A stretch of DNA of 10,468 nt from Lachnospiraceae bacterium (GCA_017435025.1 JAFSFU010000171.1:1-10468); one strand, 5' to 3'. Shown: positions 1 to 6,963, counted from the first letter of the stretch. The notes: generated by a model from the sequence alone, not told the origin. A program made the numbers and translations.

Positions 1-6
1 ATTAGA

Positions 7-163
7 AAATCCCATATTCTGAAAATGATAGGCTGGACGACTGAACTTCCAAAGATTTTCGCCTGTACAAAGATTGCAAACGCATTTATCGCAATCGTCG
101 TACAGGCGGATAAAATCGCATGGAAGCGAAGGTAGTCAGCCATATTTACAGAATATGGGATTT
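7..163. repeat. Long imperfect palindrome (about 157 bp)
   Basis: The two halves are imperfect reverse complements about a centre near 84-86. The outermost arms, 7-21 and 149-163, are a perfect 15-bp inverted repeat (AAATCCCATATTCTG). Further in, and in register, these segments pair: 23-26 with 144-147, 31-35 with 137-141, 40-42 with 134-136, 46-51 with 121-126, 54-59 with 112-117, 60-68 with 100-108, and 72-77 with 91-96. They leave a 13-nt loop at 78-90. Weaker pairing (TAG) continues to about 3 and 166, so the element may extend past the window edge. It lies just beyond niaR with no other terminator in between, so its RNA could end the nad operon, although no strong T-run follows. A small non-autonomous mobile element (MITE-like) is the other reading. 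Reading frames are open on both strands inside it, as expected for a palindrome, and have no ribosome site. Confidence 0.75.
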
Positions 164-208
164 CTATATAGATGACTTTTTACTTACTCAATGAAATATC
201 AATAAAAC

Positions 209-748
209 CTACTCCACCTCATACGGCAGAACTTCTGCGAGCATCTCTTTCTCTCTCAATGCCGCCTCGATCTCATCCAAAATCTCTTCACTCTCCGCAG
301 TCACACGATGGAAGTGATATCCGCTGGTCACATTCATAAGCGGAACGGATTTTCCTGTGCGAAGCTGTTCCATAAACTTCTGAATATCACGGCGATTGCG
401 GATATTGAGAGGAGCCGACATTTTTCCGTACACCTTATGATTAACCATTACATCAGCCACACAGCCGCCCAGGTCTACAATCGTCTGCAGCTCATCCTCA
501 GTCTGTTCGTTGGTATGGCAGGTTTTAATGATTCGATAAATATCTTTCGGTTCATCCAGAATATAGCCGCGGGCAGTCGCAACGATTGCATGTCCTTCCG
601 TACGCAAAAGAGCAATATCCTGTACAACAACTTGACGGCTGACTCCCGTTTCCTTTCCCAGCAAACTGCCAGAAAGCGGTTTCTCCGATTGCTGCATCAG
701 CGATAAAATCTTTTTTCTTCTTTCTGCACCTGTCATTGTTGTTTCCAT
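209..748 (-). CDS. niaR: NiaR, niacin-responsive transcriptional repressor of NAD synthesis
   Basis: A 179-residue protein of the NiaR (formerly YrxA) family, which in Firmicutes represses de novo NAD synthesis and niacin uptake genes when niacin is abundant. Residues 9-65 form a winged helix-turn-helix, with recognition helix near GVSRQVVVQDIALLR. Residues 70-170 form the 3H ligand domain. H78, E86, H145 and H147 sit where the metal ligands of the structurally known NiaR are placed, and H104 is the further conserved histidine. The start at 748 is chosen because AAAAGGAG (757-764) lies 8 nt upstream. An in-frame ATG at 769 would put that site inside the gene and has no ribosome site of its own. 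It is the last gene of the nad cluster, 87 nt after nadC, with a separate promoter in the gap. Length matches the family (about 180 residues). Confidence 0.93.
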   Translation of the reverse strand: METTMTGAERRKKILSLMQQSEKPLSGSLLGKETGVSRQVVVQDIALLRTEGHAIVATARGYILDEPKDIYRIIKTCHTNEQTEDELQTIVDLGGCVADVMVNHKVYGKMSAPLNIRNRRDIQKFMEQLRTGKSVPLMNVTSGYHFHRVTAESEEILDEIEAALREKEMLAEVLPYEVE

Positions 749-801
749 ATCTGCCGCTCCTTTTGCCATTTATGCTAAAAGCCAATCCTTTGACCAACTC
801 T

Positions 802-831
802 ATTATACTGATAAAGGAGGCAAATCGTCAA
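802..831 (-). promoter_or_regulatory. Promoter of niaR
   Basis: Read on the minus strand: -35 TTGACG (826-831), an 18-nt spacer, and a perfect -10 TATAAT (802-807). Predicted start is near 795, giving a leader of about 46 nt before the niaR ATG. The -35 begins 5 nt beyond the nadC stop codon. No copy of the TGTCTTGTCA-like element found upstream of nadA is visible here, so niaR may be made constitutively in addition to read-through from nadABC. Confidence 0.75.
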
Positions 832-835
832 CCAA

Positions 836-1693
836 TTACATTTCCAAAGCCCGCAGATGTTTCAGGCTGATATCCAGAATCGGTGCAGAGTGAGTCAGTG
901 CACCGCTGGACACATAATTCACACCTAATTCTGTGATCGTTTTGATATTTTCCTTTGTCATGTTTCCGGAACACTCTGTTTCTGCACGTCCATCGATAAT
1001 CCGGATTGCTTCTGCCATTTCATCCGGTGTCATATTGTCTAACATGATGATATCCGCTCCGGCTTCCACGGCCTCTCTGACCATATCCAGATTTTCGGTT
1101 TCCACTTCAATCTTACGTACAAACGGCGCATAGGCTTTTGCCGCTTTCACCGCTGCTGTCACACTGCCTGCAGCGTCAATATGATTGTCTTTTAACAGCA
1201 CACCATCGGACAGATTATAGCGGTGATTGGAACCTCCGCCTACTTTTACGGCATATTTTTCAAAGATTCTCATACATGGAGTTGTTTTTCTTGTATCCAG
1301 CAGTGTCGTATTGGTTCCCTCTAACATTTTTGCAACTGCATTGGTATAAGTCGCAATTCCGCTCATACGCTGCAGATAGTTGAGCGCAGTTCTCTCACCA
1401 GAAAGAAGAACACGAATATCACCGGTTACCGTGGCAAGATGCTGACCTTTGGATACATGATCTCCGTCCTTTACATCAAATACCACCTTCGTTTCCGGAT
1501 CTAAAAGCTGGAAAACACGCTCAAATACCCCCAGTCCCGCGATTACGCCATCCTGTTTGCAGATCAGCTGTACTTCACCTTTTTTGTACTCCGGCATCAC
1601 AGAATTGGTTGTTACATCTTCACTATTAATATCTTCCTCCAATGCAAGACGGATAAACTTATCAGCTGCAAGAAGCATTGTAATTGTATTCAT
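836..1693 (-). CDS. nadC: NadC, nicotinate-nucleotide pyrophosphorylase (quinolinate phosphoribosyltransferase)
   Basis: Converts quinolinate and PRPP to nicotinate mononucleotide, CO2 and pyrophosphate, the third step of de novo NAD synthesis, in the cytosol. The 285 residues match the usual length. Visible family motifs: GERTALNYLQRMSGIAT from residue 99 (R101), DTRKTTP (133-139), K150, HRYNLSDGVLLKDNH (157-171) with its phosphate- and quinolinate-binding basic residues, EVE (197-199), MLDN (217-220) and ECSGN (240-244). The N-terminal alpha/beta domain is followed by the open-barrel phosphoribosyltransferase domain. The start lies 3 nt after the nadB stop, and its ribosome site (GGAAAGGAA) is inside the end of nadB, so translation is probably coupled. 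TAA stop at 836-838. Confidence 0.96.
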   Translation of the reverse strand: MNTITMLLAADKFIRLALEEDINSEDVTTNSVMPEYKKGEVQLICKQDGVIAGLGVFERVFQLLDPETKVVFDVKDGDHVSKGQHLATVTGDIRVLLSGERTALNYLQRMSGIATYTNAVAKMLEGTNTTLLDTRKTTPCMRIFEKYAVKVGGGSNHRYNLSDGVLLKDNHIDAAGSVTAAVKAAKAYAPFVRKIEVETENLDMVREAVEAGADIIMLDNMTPDEMAEAIRIIDGRAETECSGNMTKENIKTITELGVNYVSSGALTHSAPILDISLKHLRALEM

Positions 1694-1696
1694 AAT

Positions 1697-2872
1697 CTAT
1701 TCCTTTCCGGCCCCAATGTCCATGGCGGCTCTCTTTGCAAAAACTAACGTTTCCAATAAACTGTTGCTGGCAAGACGATTCCTTCCATGAACACCGTTGC
1801 AGCTGGTCTCACCAACTGCATAAAGATGCTCCATCGTCGTTTGCGAATTCGTATCCACATGAATACCGCCCATAAAATAATGCTGGGCAGGCACTACCGG
1901 AATCGGTTCTTTTGTAATATCATAACCGTCTTCCAGACACTTCTGATAAATATTAGGAAAATGTTCCAGGATCGTCTTTTCCGGTATCCTCTCAAAGGAT
2001 AACCAGACATGACGGCTGTTCTCTTTCTCCATCTCGCTTAAAATTGCCTTTGATACCACATCCCGCGGCTGCAGCTCATCTGTAAAACGCTCCCGGCGAT
2101 TATTTAAAAGAATGGCCCCTTCACCCCTGGCAGACTCTGTTATCAGAAAACTTCTACCCGGAGCTGCCCGGTACAGACTGGTCGGATGAAACTGCACATA
2201 GTCCATGTTTTCCAGGCGAATTCCGTATTTTTCTGCAAGCTCCAGCGCATCTCCGGTCAAACTGGGGTAATTGGTCGTATGCTCATACCGGCCTCCGATT
2301 CCTCCTGTAGCAAGCACCGTATCTTCTGCGAAGATCTTCCGTACATCACCGTTCTCCGTTATCGCCGATATGCCCCGGCAAATCTCGTTCTCAACCAAAA
2401 GGTCCTCCATGACCATATTTTCCATAATCGTAACATTGGGCAGAGATCTTACATATGCCTGAAGTGTGTCTGTGATGGCCTTGCCTGTGATATCTTTGTG
2501 AAAACAGATTCGCGGCACGGAATGAGCACCTTCTCTGGTATATTTTAAACTTCCATCGGGATTCCTGTCAAATGGAACTCCCAATTCCACCAGATGATCA
2601 ATGACCGGCCGGCTTCCCCGGATCATGATCTCCACACTTTCTTTCCTGTTTTCATAATGACCGGCACGCATGGTATCTTCAAAGTAGGCGTCATAATCAT
2701 TCTCATCCCTTAACACACTGATTCCGCCCTGTGCCAGCATGGAATCACAGATTTCCATCGTTTCTTTGCAGATCATCAAAATACGTTTCTCTTTTGGCAG
2801 ATGTATCGCCGTATATAGGCCTCCAATTCCTGCGCCAACGATCACCACATCATATTTCCACGTTTCTTCCAT
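1697..2872 (-). CDS. nadB: NadB, L-aspartate oxidase (short form)
   Basis: FAD-dependent oxidation of L-aspartate to iminoaspartate, which NadA uses. The 391 residues start with a Rossmann FAD motif, VGAGIGGLYTA (12-22), followed by the FAD-contact segment MLAQGGIS (45-52). The active-site residues known from E. coli NadB have clear counterparts: E114 in REGAHS, R270 in PRDVVS, H331 in PAQHYFMGG, and R366 in GRNRLASNSLLE. The protein ends soon after this last FAD motif, so it lacks the C-terminal helical domain that brings the E. coli enzyme to about 540 residues. The reading frame is intact, so this looks like a natural short form and not a frameshift. AGGAG lies 8 nt before the ATG. It starts 34 nt after nadA. 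Fumarate reductase flavoproteins are related, but the NadB-specific motifs and the gene neighbours decide the call. Confidence 0.94.
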   Translation of the reverse strand: MEETWKYDVVIVGAGIGGLYTAIHLPKEKRILMICKETMEICDSMLAQGGISVLRDENDYDAYFEDTMRAGHYENRKESVEIMIRGSRPVIDHLVELGVPFDRNPDGSLKYTREGAHSVPRICFHKDITGKAITDTLQAYVRSLPNVTIMENMVMEDLLVENEICRGISAITENGDVRKIFAEDTVLATGGIGGRYEHTTNYPSLTGDALELAEKYGIRLENMDYVQFHPTSLYRAAPGRSFLITESARGEGAILLNNRRERFTDELQPRDVVSKAILSEMEKENSRHVWLSFERIPEKTILEHFPNIYQKCLEDGYDITKEPIPVVPAQHYFMGGIHVDTNSQTTMEHLYAVGETSCNGVHGRNRLASNSLLETLVFAKRAAMDIGAGKE

Positions 2873-2906
2873 CGCATTCTCTCCTCTGTCATTCCATTCA
2901 CTCCGC

Positions 2907-3812
2907 CTAACTGGATAATTCCAGCATTCTCGCTAAGGTTGCCTTCGCTTGTGCTGTCTTCTCCTCCGCCACGCTGGCACGGTTCTCACCAGTTTTCAAG
3001 ACATGCAGTACCTTTTCCAACGTAAGTTTTTTCATATCGTGGCAAATCGGCGGATTTTTGGTGAAATAGAATGCTTTTTCTGGGTTTCCGGATTCCAGTG
3101 CATATTTTACACCAACCTCTGTGCCAATGATAAATTCTTTCTTTGGGCTTTCTGAAGCGTATTTGATGATTCCGGTGGTGGACCCTATGTAATCCGCCAG
3201 ATCGGTCACCGCATTTGAACATTCCGGGTGCACCAGAATCTCTGCTTCCGGATGCGCTGCCTTTAATTCCAAAATTTCATTCACCGCAATCTTTTCATGA
3301 ATCGGACAATATCCATTTACCAGCATCACGTTCTTTTCCGGCACCTGCGCTGCAACGAAACGTCCCAGATTTCGATCCGGAATAAAGAGGATATTCTTAT
3401 TCGGTAAATTTCGAACAATTTTCACTGCATTGGCAGAAGTCACGCTCACATCAGACCAGGATTTGATTTCTGCCGTTGAGTTGATGTAACACACCACCGC
3501 AAGATCTTCGTACTCTGCTCTGGCCTGCTCCACTTCTTCTTTTCTTACCATATGTGCCATAGGACAATCTGCTTCCAGATCCGGTAAGAGCACCTGTTTT
3601 TCCGGACTCAAAAGGCATCCGCTCTCTCCCATAAAGTGAACACCGCAATATACCAGCACCTTGTTCGGTAAATCCGCAGCAATTTTACTCAGCTGAAAGG
3701 AATCTCCCACATAATCCGCAATTTTTTGAATTTCCTCATCCACATAATAATGTGCCAGAATGACCGCATCTTTTATTTCCTTCCACTTTTCGATTTCTTC
3801 CTTGATATCCAT
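2907..3812 (-). CDS. nadA: NadA, quinolinate synthase (4Fe-4S)
   Basis: Condenses iminoaspartate with dihydroxyacetone phosphate to quinolinate. It is an oxygen-sensitive [4Fe-4S] enzyme that acts directly after NadB. The 301 residues show the three pseudo-repeated domains of the family. C83 (ADCPMA), C169 (NGYCPIHEK) and C257 (PPICHDMKK) are spaced almost exactly like the three cluster ligands of the Thermotoga enzyme (83, 170, 256). Other family motifs are ILAHYYV (18-24), GDSFQLSK (36-43), NSTAEIK (111-117), TSANAV (125-130) and HPEC (195-198). The start at 3812 is preferred because GAGGG lies 5 nt upstream. An in-frame ATG at 3824 has no properly spaced ribosome site. First gene of the nadABC-niaR operon, with promoter and likely NiaR operator directly upstream. 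Confidence 0.96.
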   Translation of the reverse strand: MDIKEEIEKWKEIKDAVILAHYYVDEEIQKIADYVGDSFQLSKIAADLPNKVLVYCGVHFMGESGCLLSPEKQVLLPDLEADCPMAHMVRKEEVEQARAEYEDLAVVCYINSTAEIKSWSDVSVTSANAVKIVRNLPNKNILFIPDRNLGRFVAAQVPEKNVMLVNGYCPIHEKIAVNEILELKAAHPEAEILVHPECSNAVTDLADYIGSTTGIIKYASESPKKEFIIGTEVGVKYALESGNPEKAFYFTKNPPICHDMKKLTLEKVLHVLKTGENRASVAEEKTAQAKATLARMLELSS

Positions 3813-3865
3813 TTCTACCCTCATTCTTTCTAGATAATAATCAACTTCCTTTATATAGCAGTTAG

Positions 3866-3889
3866 TACATATGTCTTGTCACATGAATG
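3866..3889. promoter_or_regulatory. Probable NiaR operator upstream of nadA
   Basis: The plus strand reads CATATGTCTTGTCACATG (3868-3885) with short flanking symmetry: ATGT and ACAT arms around a CTTGTC core. The TGTCTTGTCA core resembles the TGTCTTGACA-type boxes I recall for NiaR regulons of Firmicutes; that match is from memory and was not computed. The site begins 2 nt after the predicted -10 and covers the expected transcription start, an ideal place for a repressor. The niaR gene in the same cluster supports the assignment. Confidence 0.75.
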
Positions 3890-3891
3890 GC

Positions 3892-3920
3892 AGTATAGCA
3901 CTTTTCGTTTCCAATGGCAA
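3892..3920 (-). promoter_or_regulatory. Promoter of the nadABC-niaR operon
   Basis: On the minus strand: -35 TTGCCA (3915-3920), a 17-nt spacer and -10 TATACT (3892-3897). The start is expected near 3885, inside the putative NiaR operator. The leader to the nadA ATG is about 73 nt. I see nothing in it that looks like a riboswitch or attenuator. Confidence 0.75.
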
Positions 3921-3993
3921 GAATGAAGGTATTTTTTCTTTCTTTTTCGTTATTTATTTAACATACCTTCCCCAACCATTAAAAAACACAAAC

Positions 3994-4031
3994 AAAAAGG
4001 ACTGAGCCCGGTTCAATACCAGATTCAGTCC
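3994..4031 (-). terminator. Rho-independent terminator of the esterase/NEAT-like operon
   Basis: On the minus strand GGACTGA (4025-4031) pairs with TCAGTCC (3999-4005). A second inner pairing (CTGGT with ACCGG) sits within the loop. TTTTTGTTTG follows at once. It lies about 55 nt after the stop codon of the gene ending at 4085. It also separates that unit from the nad operon promoter downstream. Confidence 0.85.
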
Positions 4032-4084
4032 ACTAGGGTTGCTTTTACCGCTCAACGTTTGGTTTTTCGTTCAGACGGCTCTTT

Positions 4085-4597
4085 TTATTCGCTCTTTCTT
4101 TTTAAGCGCGCATCTCTCTTTCGCTCTCTTGGAGTCTCCACATGATCCACAAAGCGATTTCTCTTTTTTACCATTACATAAGCATTGGCTACCGCAAGCA
4201 CACCAACCAGTGTGAACATGATCGCTAACGGAAGGATGGAACCTTTCTCTCTGACAACAGATGAAGAATCAAAGGTTGCCACATATTCAATCTCCTCTTT
4301 TGTACCTTCGTGATCCATACCACAAAGCAGGGACACTTCTTCGTCCCAGATATCAACCGGAAGATAGAATACAGAACCATCATCACGGCTCATCGGACTG
4401 ATCTGTGTTCCCTCCAGTTTCATATATTCACAGGCGCTCGTGCTCCACACAATAACCGCAGTTGCCTCACCGTCATCGATAAACAAATGCATCGGCGTGC
4501 AGATCATATCGGTTCCGTTTCCGCCTTCAATTTCTACATTTACTGTATAAGTTCCATTGCGCAGTTCCGCAACAGAAAATTCTGCTGTATTACTCAT
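4085..4597 (-). CDS. C-terminally membrane-anchored protein with a NEAT-like beta domain
   Basis: A 170-residue protein with no gene name that I recognise. Residues 12-110 (from LRNGTYTVNVEIEGG through DGEATAVIVWSTSACEYMKLEG to EEIEYVATFDSSSV) resemble a domain seen in many secreted Lachnospiraceae proteins with a DGTYTV start, related to heme/iron-binding NEAT domains. The match is recalled and was not searched. Residues 121-143 form one transmembrane helix. After it comes a strongly basic tail (KKRNR, then PRERKRDARLKRK), so the tail should stay in the cytosol and the domain outside. No N-terminal signal peptide is present, which is odd for that topology. The start at 4597 is chosen because GAGGG lies 6 nt upstream. 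A longer in-frame start at 4669 would overlap the esterase gene and still adds no signal peptide. It lies 23 nt after the esterase gene, in one transcript. Confidence 0.6.
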   Translation of the reverse strand: MSNTAEFSVAELRNGTYTVNVEIEGGNGTDMICTPMHLFIDDGEATAVIVWSTSACEYMKLEGTQISPMSRDDGSVFYLPVDIWDEEVSLLCGMDHEGTKEEIEYVATFDSSSVVREKGSILPLAIMFTLVGVLAVANAYVMVKKRNRFVDHVETPRERKRDARLKRKSE

Positions 4598-4620
4598 TCT
4601 CTCTACCCTCGTATTTTCTA

Positions 4621-5397
4621 TTATCGCATCCAAAGAAAATCCATAAACATCGGCACCTGTTTTTCCCAATCTGCCTCACAGTGATTTCCTCCCACCTGGC
4701 AGTAAACCTCCACCGCAGCTCCCTGCTTTTCCAGTGTCGCAGCCAGCTTGCGATTGTTTTTGGATGTTGTACTGGTGAAATCCTCATGTTCATGGTCCGT
4801 CACACTGTAAGCTTCTCTGGTTCCCCAGGAAAGAAACGCACGAGTGTCCGGATCTACCGGATATGCCTTCAATTCACGATTCATTTGCGGCATACAGAAA
4901 CCAACTGCACTGGACACGCAGGCACCTTTGGAAAACCATTCATTATACCGAATAATTCCATAGAGTGCCATCAGACCTCCCATACTGGAACCGGCAATTC
5001 CGGTACACTGACGGTTGGTGTAAGTACGATAGTCCCGGTCGATCACCGGTTTTAAATCTTCCACGATCCATCGGAATGTTGCGTCACCGGTCGGCTCTAC
5101 ACCTTTCATAAATCCGGTTTTCGCAGAATAAGGACTATACTCGCCAAGGCGTTCTCCCGGACCATGCGCACACTCCATGCCTACGATGATCATATTTTTA
5201 CTCCACTGGTCAAGAAAGTCTTTCAGTCCCCAACATTTACCATAAGTCGTATCTTCATCAAAATACAGATTATGTCCATCGAAAAAATACATCACCGGAT
5301 ACCGCTCATCCGATTCATAATAAGAATCCGGAAGGTAAATGTGAAGTCGACGATTCTGTCCGTTCGGGGTATAAATAAAATCTCTCTTTATGATCAT
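4621..5397 (-). CDS. Alpha/beta-hydrolase esterase, PF00756 (esterase D-like) family
   Basis: A 258-residue serine esterase of the family that includes S-formylglutathione hydrolase, feruloyl esterases and siderophore esterases such as BesA, IroE and Fes. The nucleophile elbow is GIAGSSMGG (133-141), with Ser138 as nucleophile. The oxyanion region is near YFFDGHNLY (38-45). The catalytic histidine is most likely H239 in GGNHCEADW. The acid residue I cannot fix. There is no signal peptide, so a cytosolic enzyme is expected. The start at 5397 follows AAAGGAG by 10 nt. An upstream in-frame ATG at 5427 would place that ribosome site inside the gene. It is the first gene of a two-gene unit with the NEAT-like protein. 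The substrate is unknown; intracellular siderophore or acyl-ester hydrolysis are both possible. Confidence 0.85.
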   Translation of the reverse strand: MIIKRDFIYTPNGQNRRLHIYLPDSYYESDERYPVMYFFDGHNLYFDEDTTYGKCWGLKDFLDQWSKNMIIVGMECAHGPGERLGEYSPYSAKTGFMKGVEPTGDATFRWIVEDLKPVIDRDYRTYTNRQCTGIAGSSMGGLMALYGIIRYNEWFSKGACVSSAVGFCMPQMNRELKAYPVDPDTRAFLSWGTREAYSVTDHEHEDFTSTTSKNNRKLAATLEKQGAAVEVYCQVGGNHCEADWEKQVPMFMDFLWMR

Positions 5398-5436
5398 GTA
5401 AATAAAACTCCTTTGAATTTGTTGCATGCCTATGTA

Positions 5437-5465
5437 ATTATATCATAGAATTGTCCAATTGGCAT
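5437..5465 (-). promoter_or_regulatory. Promoter of the esterase operon (extended -10)
   Basis: Minus strand: -10 TATAAT (5437-5442) preceded by TGA, an extended -10. A weak -35 ATGCCA (5460-5465) lies 17 nt upstream. The 8-bp palindrome CCAATTGG lies between the boxes (about 5454-5462) and could be a protein site. I see no Fur-box-like sequence. Confidence 0.55.
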
Positions 5466-5524
5466 CCTAAAATAGGCCGTGTAAAGAGATTTCATATTTT
5501 TTACAGATTTTTTATGAATAGAAA

Positions 5525-5550
5525 TGCTGCCCGGATCATTCCGGACAGCA
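5525..5550 (-). terminator. Terminator hairpin after dsdA
   Basis: An 11-bp stem (TGCTGCCCGGA at 5525-5535 with TCCGGACAGCA at 5540-5550, one wobble pair) and a 4-nt loop, starting 24 nt after the dsdA stop. On the minus strand it is followed by TTTCTATTC, a modest T-rich run, so termination may be partial. Confidence 0.65.
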
Positions 5551-5574
5551 CTCGATTCATTCTAAATTATTCCT

Positions 5575-6897
5575 TTACGCGCGGCTCATATACTCTTTTC
5601 TCATCTCTTCCGGCACAAGGCGTCCGCCTGTCGCCCAACAGATGTGCACCGCATTCTCCATCTGCTCTTTTGTAAAGTTCTTTTCTACATATGCACGACT
5701 CTCTGTATGCTTCAAGAGATCCACCGGACCTGCAAAAGATGCACATGCGCTCGGTTCAATGAAAATATCTTCACTCTCCACCAGTTCTTTCATATATGGA
5801 TAGAGATTCTCATCTTTAATCGTAAAGATACCACAGAGCATATGTTCCATAGCTCCTCCTACGAAACTGGACGGACGGCCAACCGCCAGACCATCAGCCT
5901 CTGTGAGTCCGCTGAGACCGATATCCTGAACGGAAATTTGATTATGCAGACCGGAAGCCATACCGGCTAACATGCACGGTGCTTTCACCGGCTCCACGAA
6001 GAAGCAATGTACTACATCTCCGAAAACATGTTTCAATCCGAAGGTTACGCCACCCGGGGCTCCTCCCACACCGCAAGGGATATACACAAACAGCGGATGC
6101 TCTTCATCCACCAGAATTCCCTGCGCAGCAAGCTGTCCTGCCAGACGCTCTGCTGCAACTGCATAGCCCAGGAAGAGACTTGCAGAATTCTCATCATCTA
6201 CGAAATAGCTCATCGGATCTTCATCAGAGAGCTTTCTTCCTTCCTCAACTGCCACACTGTAATCCGATGCATATTCTTTTACGATCACACCATGTTTTCT
6301 AAGCAGATCCTTCTTCCACTGTTTTGCATCTGCAGACATATGTACGATTACCTGGAAACCGAGAGTTGCACTCATGATACCGATGCTAAGACCAAGGTTA
6401 CCGGTCGAACCCACCTGAATTTTGTACTTGCTGAAAAATTCTCTATTTTCCGGAGAGGCCAGGATGGAATAATCATCCGTTTCTTTGATAATACCATTTT
6501 CAAGAGCCAGTTCCTCCGCATGTTTCAGCACTTCATAAATACCGCCTCTTGCTTTAACAGATCCAGCGATCGCAAGGTGGCTGTCCTGTTTCAGATACAG
6601 CTGTCCTGCCATTTCCATTCCGTGCTTCTCTGCCAAAACCGCCTGCATGTTGGAAATCTTAACAAGCGGAGATTCGATCAAACCATTCTGCGGTGCTGTT
6701 TCCGGAAAAACACGCATGATAAATGGTGCAAAACGCTCCAGACGTTTCTTGGCATCCTCAATATCTGCCTTGCCTAGAGACACACCTGCCAATGCCTCAT
6801 TTGCAGAGAAAAGATTGGGATTCATCCATACCTGTTCTTCTTCTGCGGCTGCTCTTTTAAGGGTTACATTTTCTTCCATTAATTTATTCCAATCCAT
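5575..6897 (-). CDS. dsdA: D-serine ammonia-lyase (D-serine dehydratase), DsdA family
   Basis: A cytosolic PLP enzyme (fold type II) that turns D-serine into pyruvate and ammonia, detoxifying D-serine or using it as carbon and nitrogen source. The 440 residues compare with 442 in E. coli DsdA. The PLP-binding lysine is K115 in AGSVKARGGIYEVL. The asparagine loop is GSTGNLGLSIG (163-173) and the glycine-rich phosphate loop is PCGVGGAPGG (274-283). Near the C-terminus lie EPSACASF (381-388) and WATGG (421-425). The start at 6897 has a G-rich site (GGGGGGAT) about 8 nt upstream. An ATG within that stretch is out of frame. The gene appears to be transcribed alone. No dsdC-type LysR regulator or dsdX-type permease lies in the window, unlike the E. 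coli locus. Confidence 0.94.
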   Translation of the reverse strand: MDWNKLMEENVTLKRAAAEEEQVWMNPNLFSANEALAGVSLGKADIEDAKKRLERFAPFIMRVFPETAPQNGLIESPLVKISNMQAVLAEKHGMEMAGQLYLKQDSHLAIAGSVKARGGIYEVLKHAEELALENGIIKETDDYSILASPENREFFSKYKIQVGSTGNLGLSIGIMSATLGFQVIVHMSADAKQWKKDLLRKHGVIVKEYASDYSVAVEEGRKLSDEDPMSYFVDDENSASLFLGYAVAAERLAGQLAAQGILVDEEHPLFVYIPCGVGGAPGGVTFGLKHVFGDVVHCFFVEPVKAPCMLAGMASGLHNQISVQDIGLSGLTEADGLAVGRPSSFVGGAMEHMLCGIFTIKDENLYPYMKELVESEDIFIEPSACASFAGPVDLLKHTESRAYVEKNFTKEQMENAVHICWATGGRLVPEEMRKEYMSRA

Positions 6898-6934
6898 CGC
6901 TTCATCCCCCCGTGTGATTATCAGACTATCTTAT

Positions 6935-6963
6935 ATTTTAACACACCGCTTCCATTTAGAAAA
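6935..6963 (-). promoter_or_regulatory. Weak candidate promoter of dsdA
   Basis: Minus strand: -10 TAAAAT (6935-6940) with an upstream TGT (extended -10), 17 nt from a poor -35 TTTTCT (6958-6963). An overlapping alternative -10 is TATAAG (6930-6935). The gap before dsdA otherwise holds nothing I can recognise. Confidence 0.3.

Noticed and set aside
1..143. Open reading frames on both strands in the left-edge palindrome (minus strand from an ATG at 143 running out of the window; plus strand ending at 135)
   Set aside because: Both strands stay open because the sequence is palindromic. Neither frame has a ribosome site and no family is recognisable. A real gene crossing the window edge cannot be fully excluded.
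749..769. Longer niaR start at 769
   Set aside because: The AAAAGGAG site would fall inside the coding sequence, and no ribosome site precedes 769.
812..820. AAAGGAGG on the plus strand as a ribosome site
   Set aside because: It lies in the spacer of the minus-strand niaR promoter and no plus-strand gene follows.
4033..4084. Second hairpin (AACG/CGTT, CCG/CGG) just after the NEAT-like gene
   Set aside because: The stem is broken by mismatches and has no T-run; the hairpin at 3994-4031 is the convincing terminator.
5398..5427. Longer esterase start at 5427
   Set aside because: The extra 10 codons contain the AAAGGAG site that serves the ATG at 5397, and the predicted -10 lies only 10 nt before 5427.
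5430..5470. Fur box upstream of the esterase
   Set aside because: The AT-rich stretch matches only five leading positions of the TGATAAT-type inverted repeat; the second half does not fit.
6007..6777. Plus-strand frame of 256 codons opposite dsdA
   Set aside because: It is antisense to a clearly conserved enzyme, has no ribosome site and reads as low-complexity Cys/His/Phe-rich sequence typical of a shadow frame.
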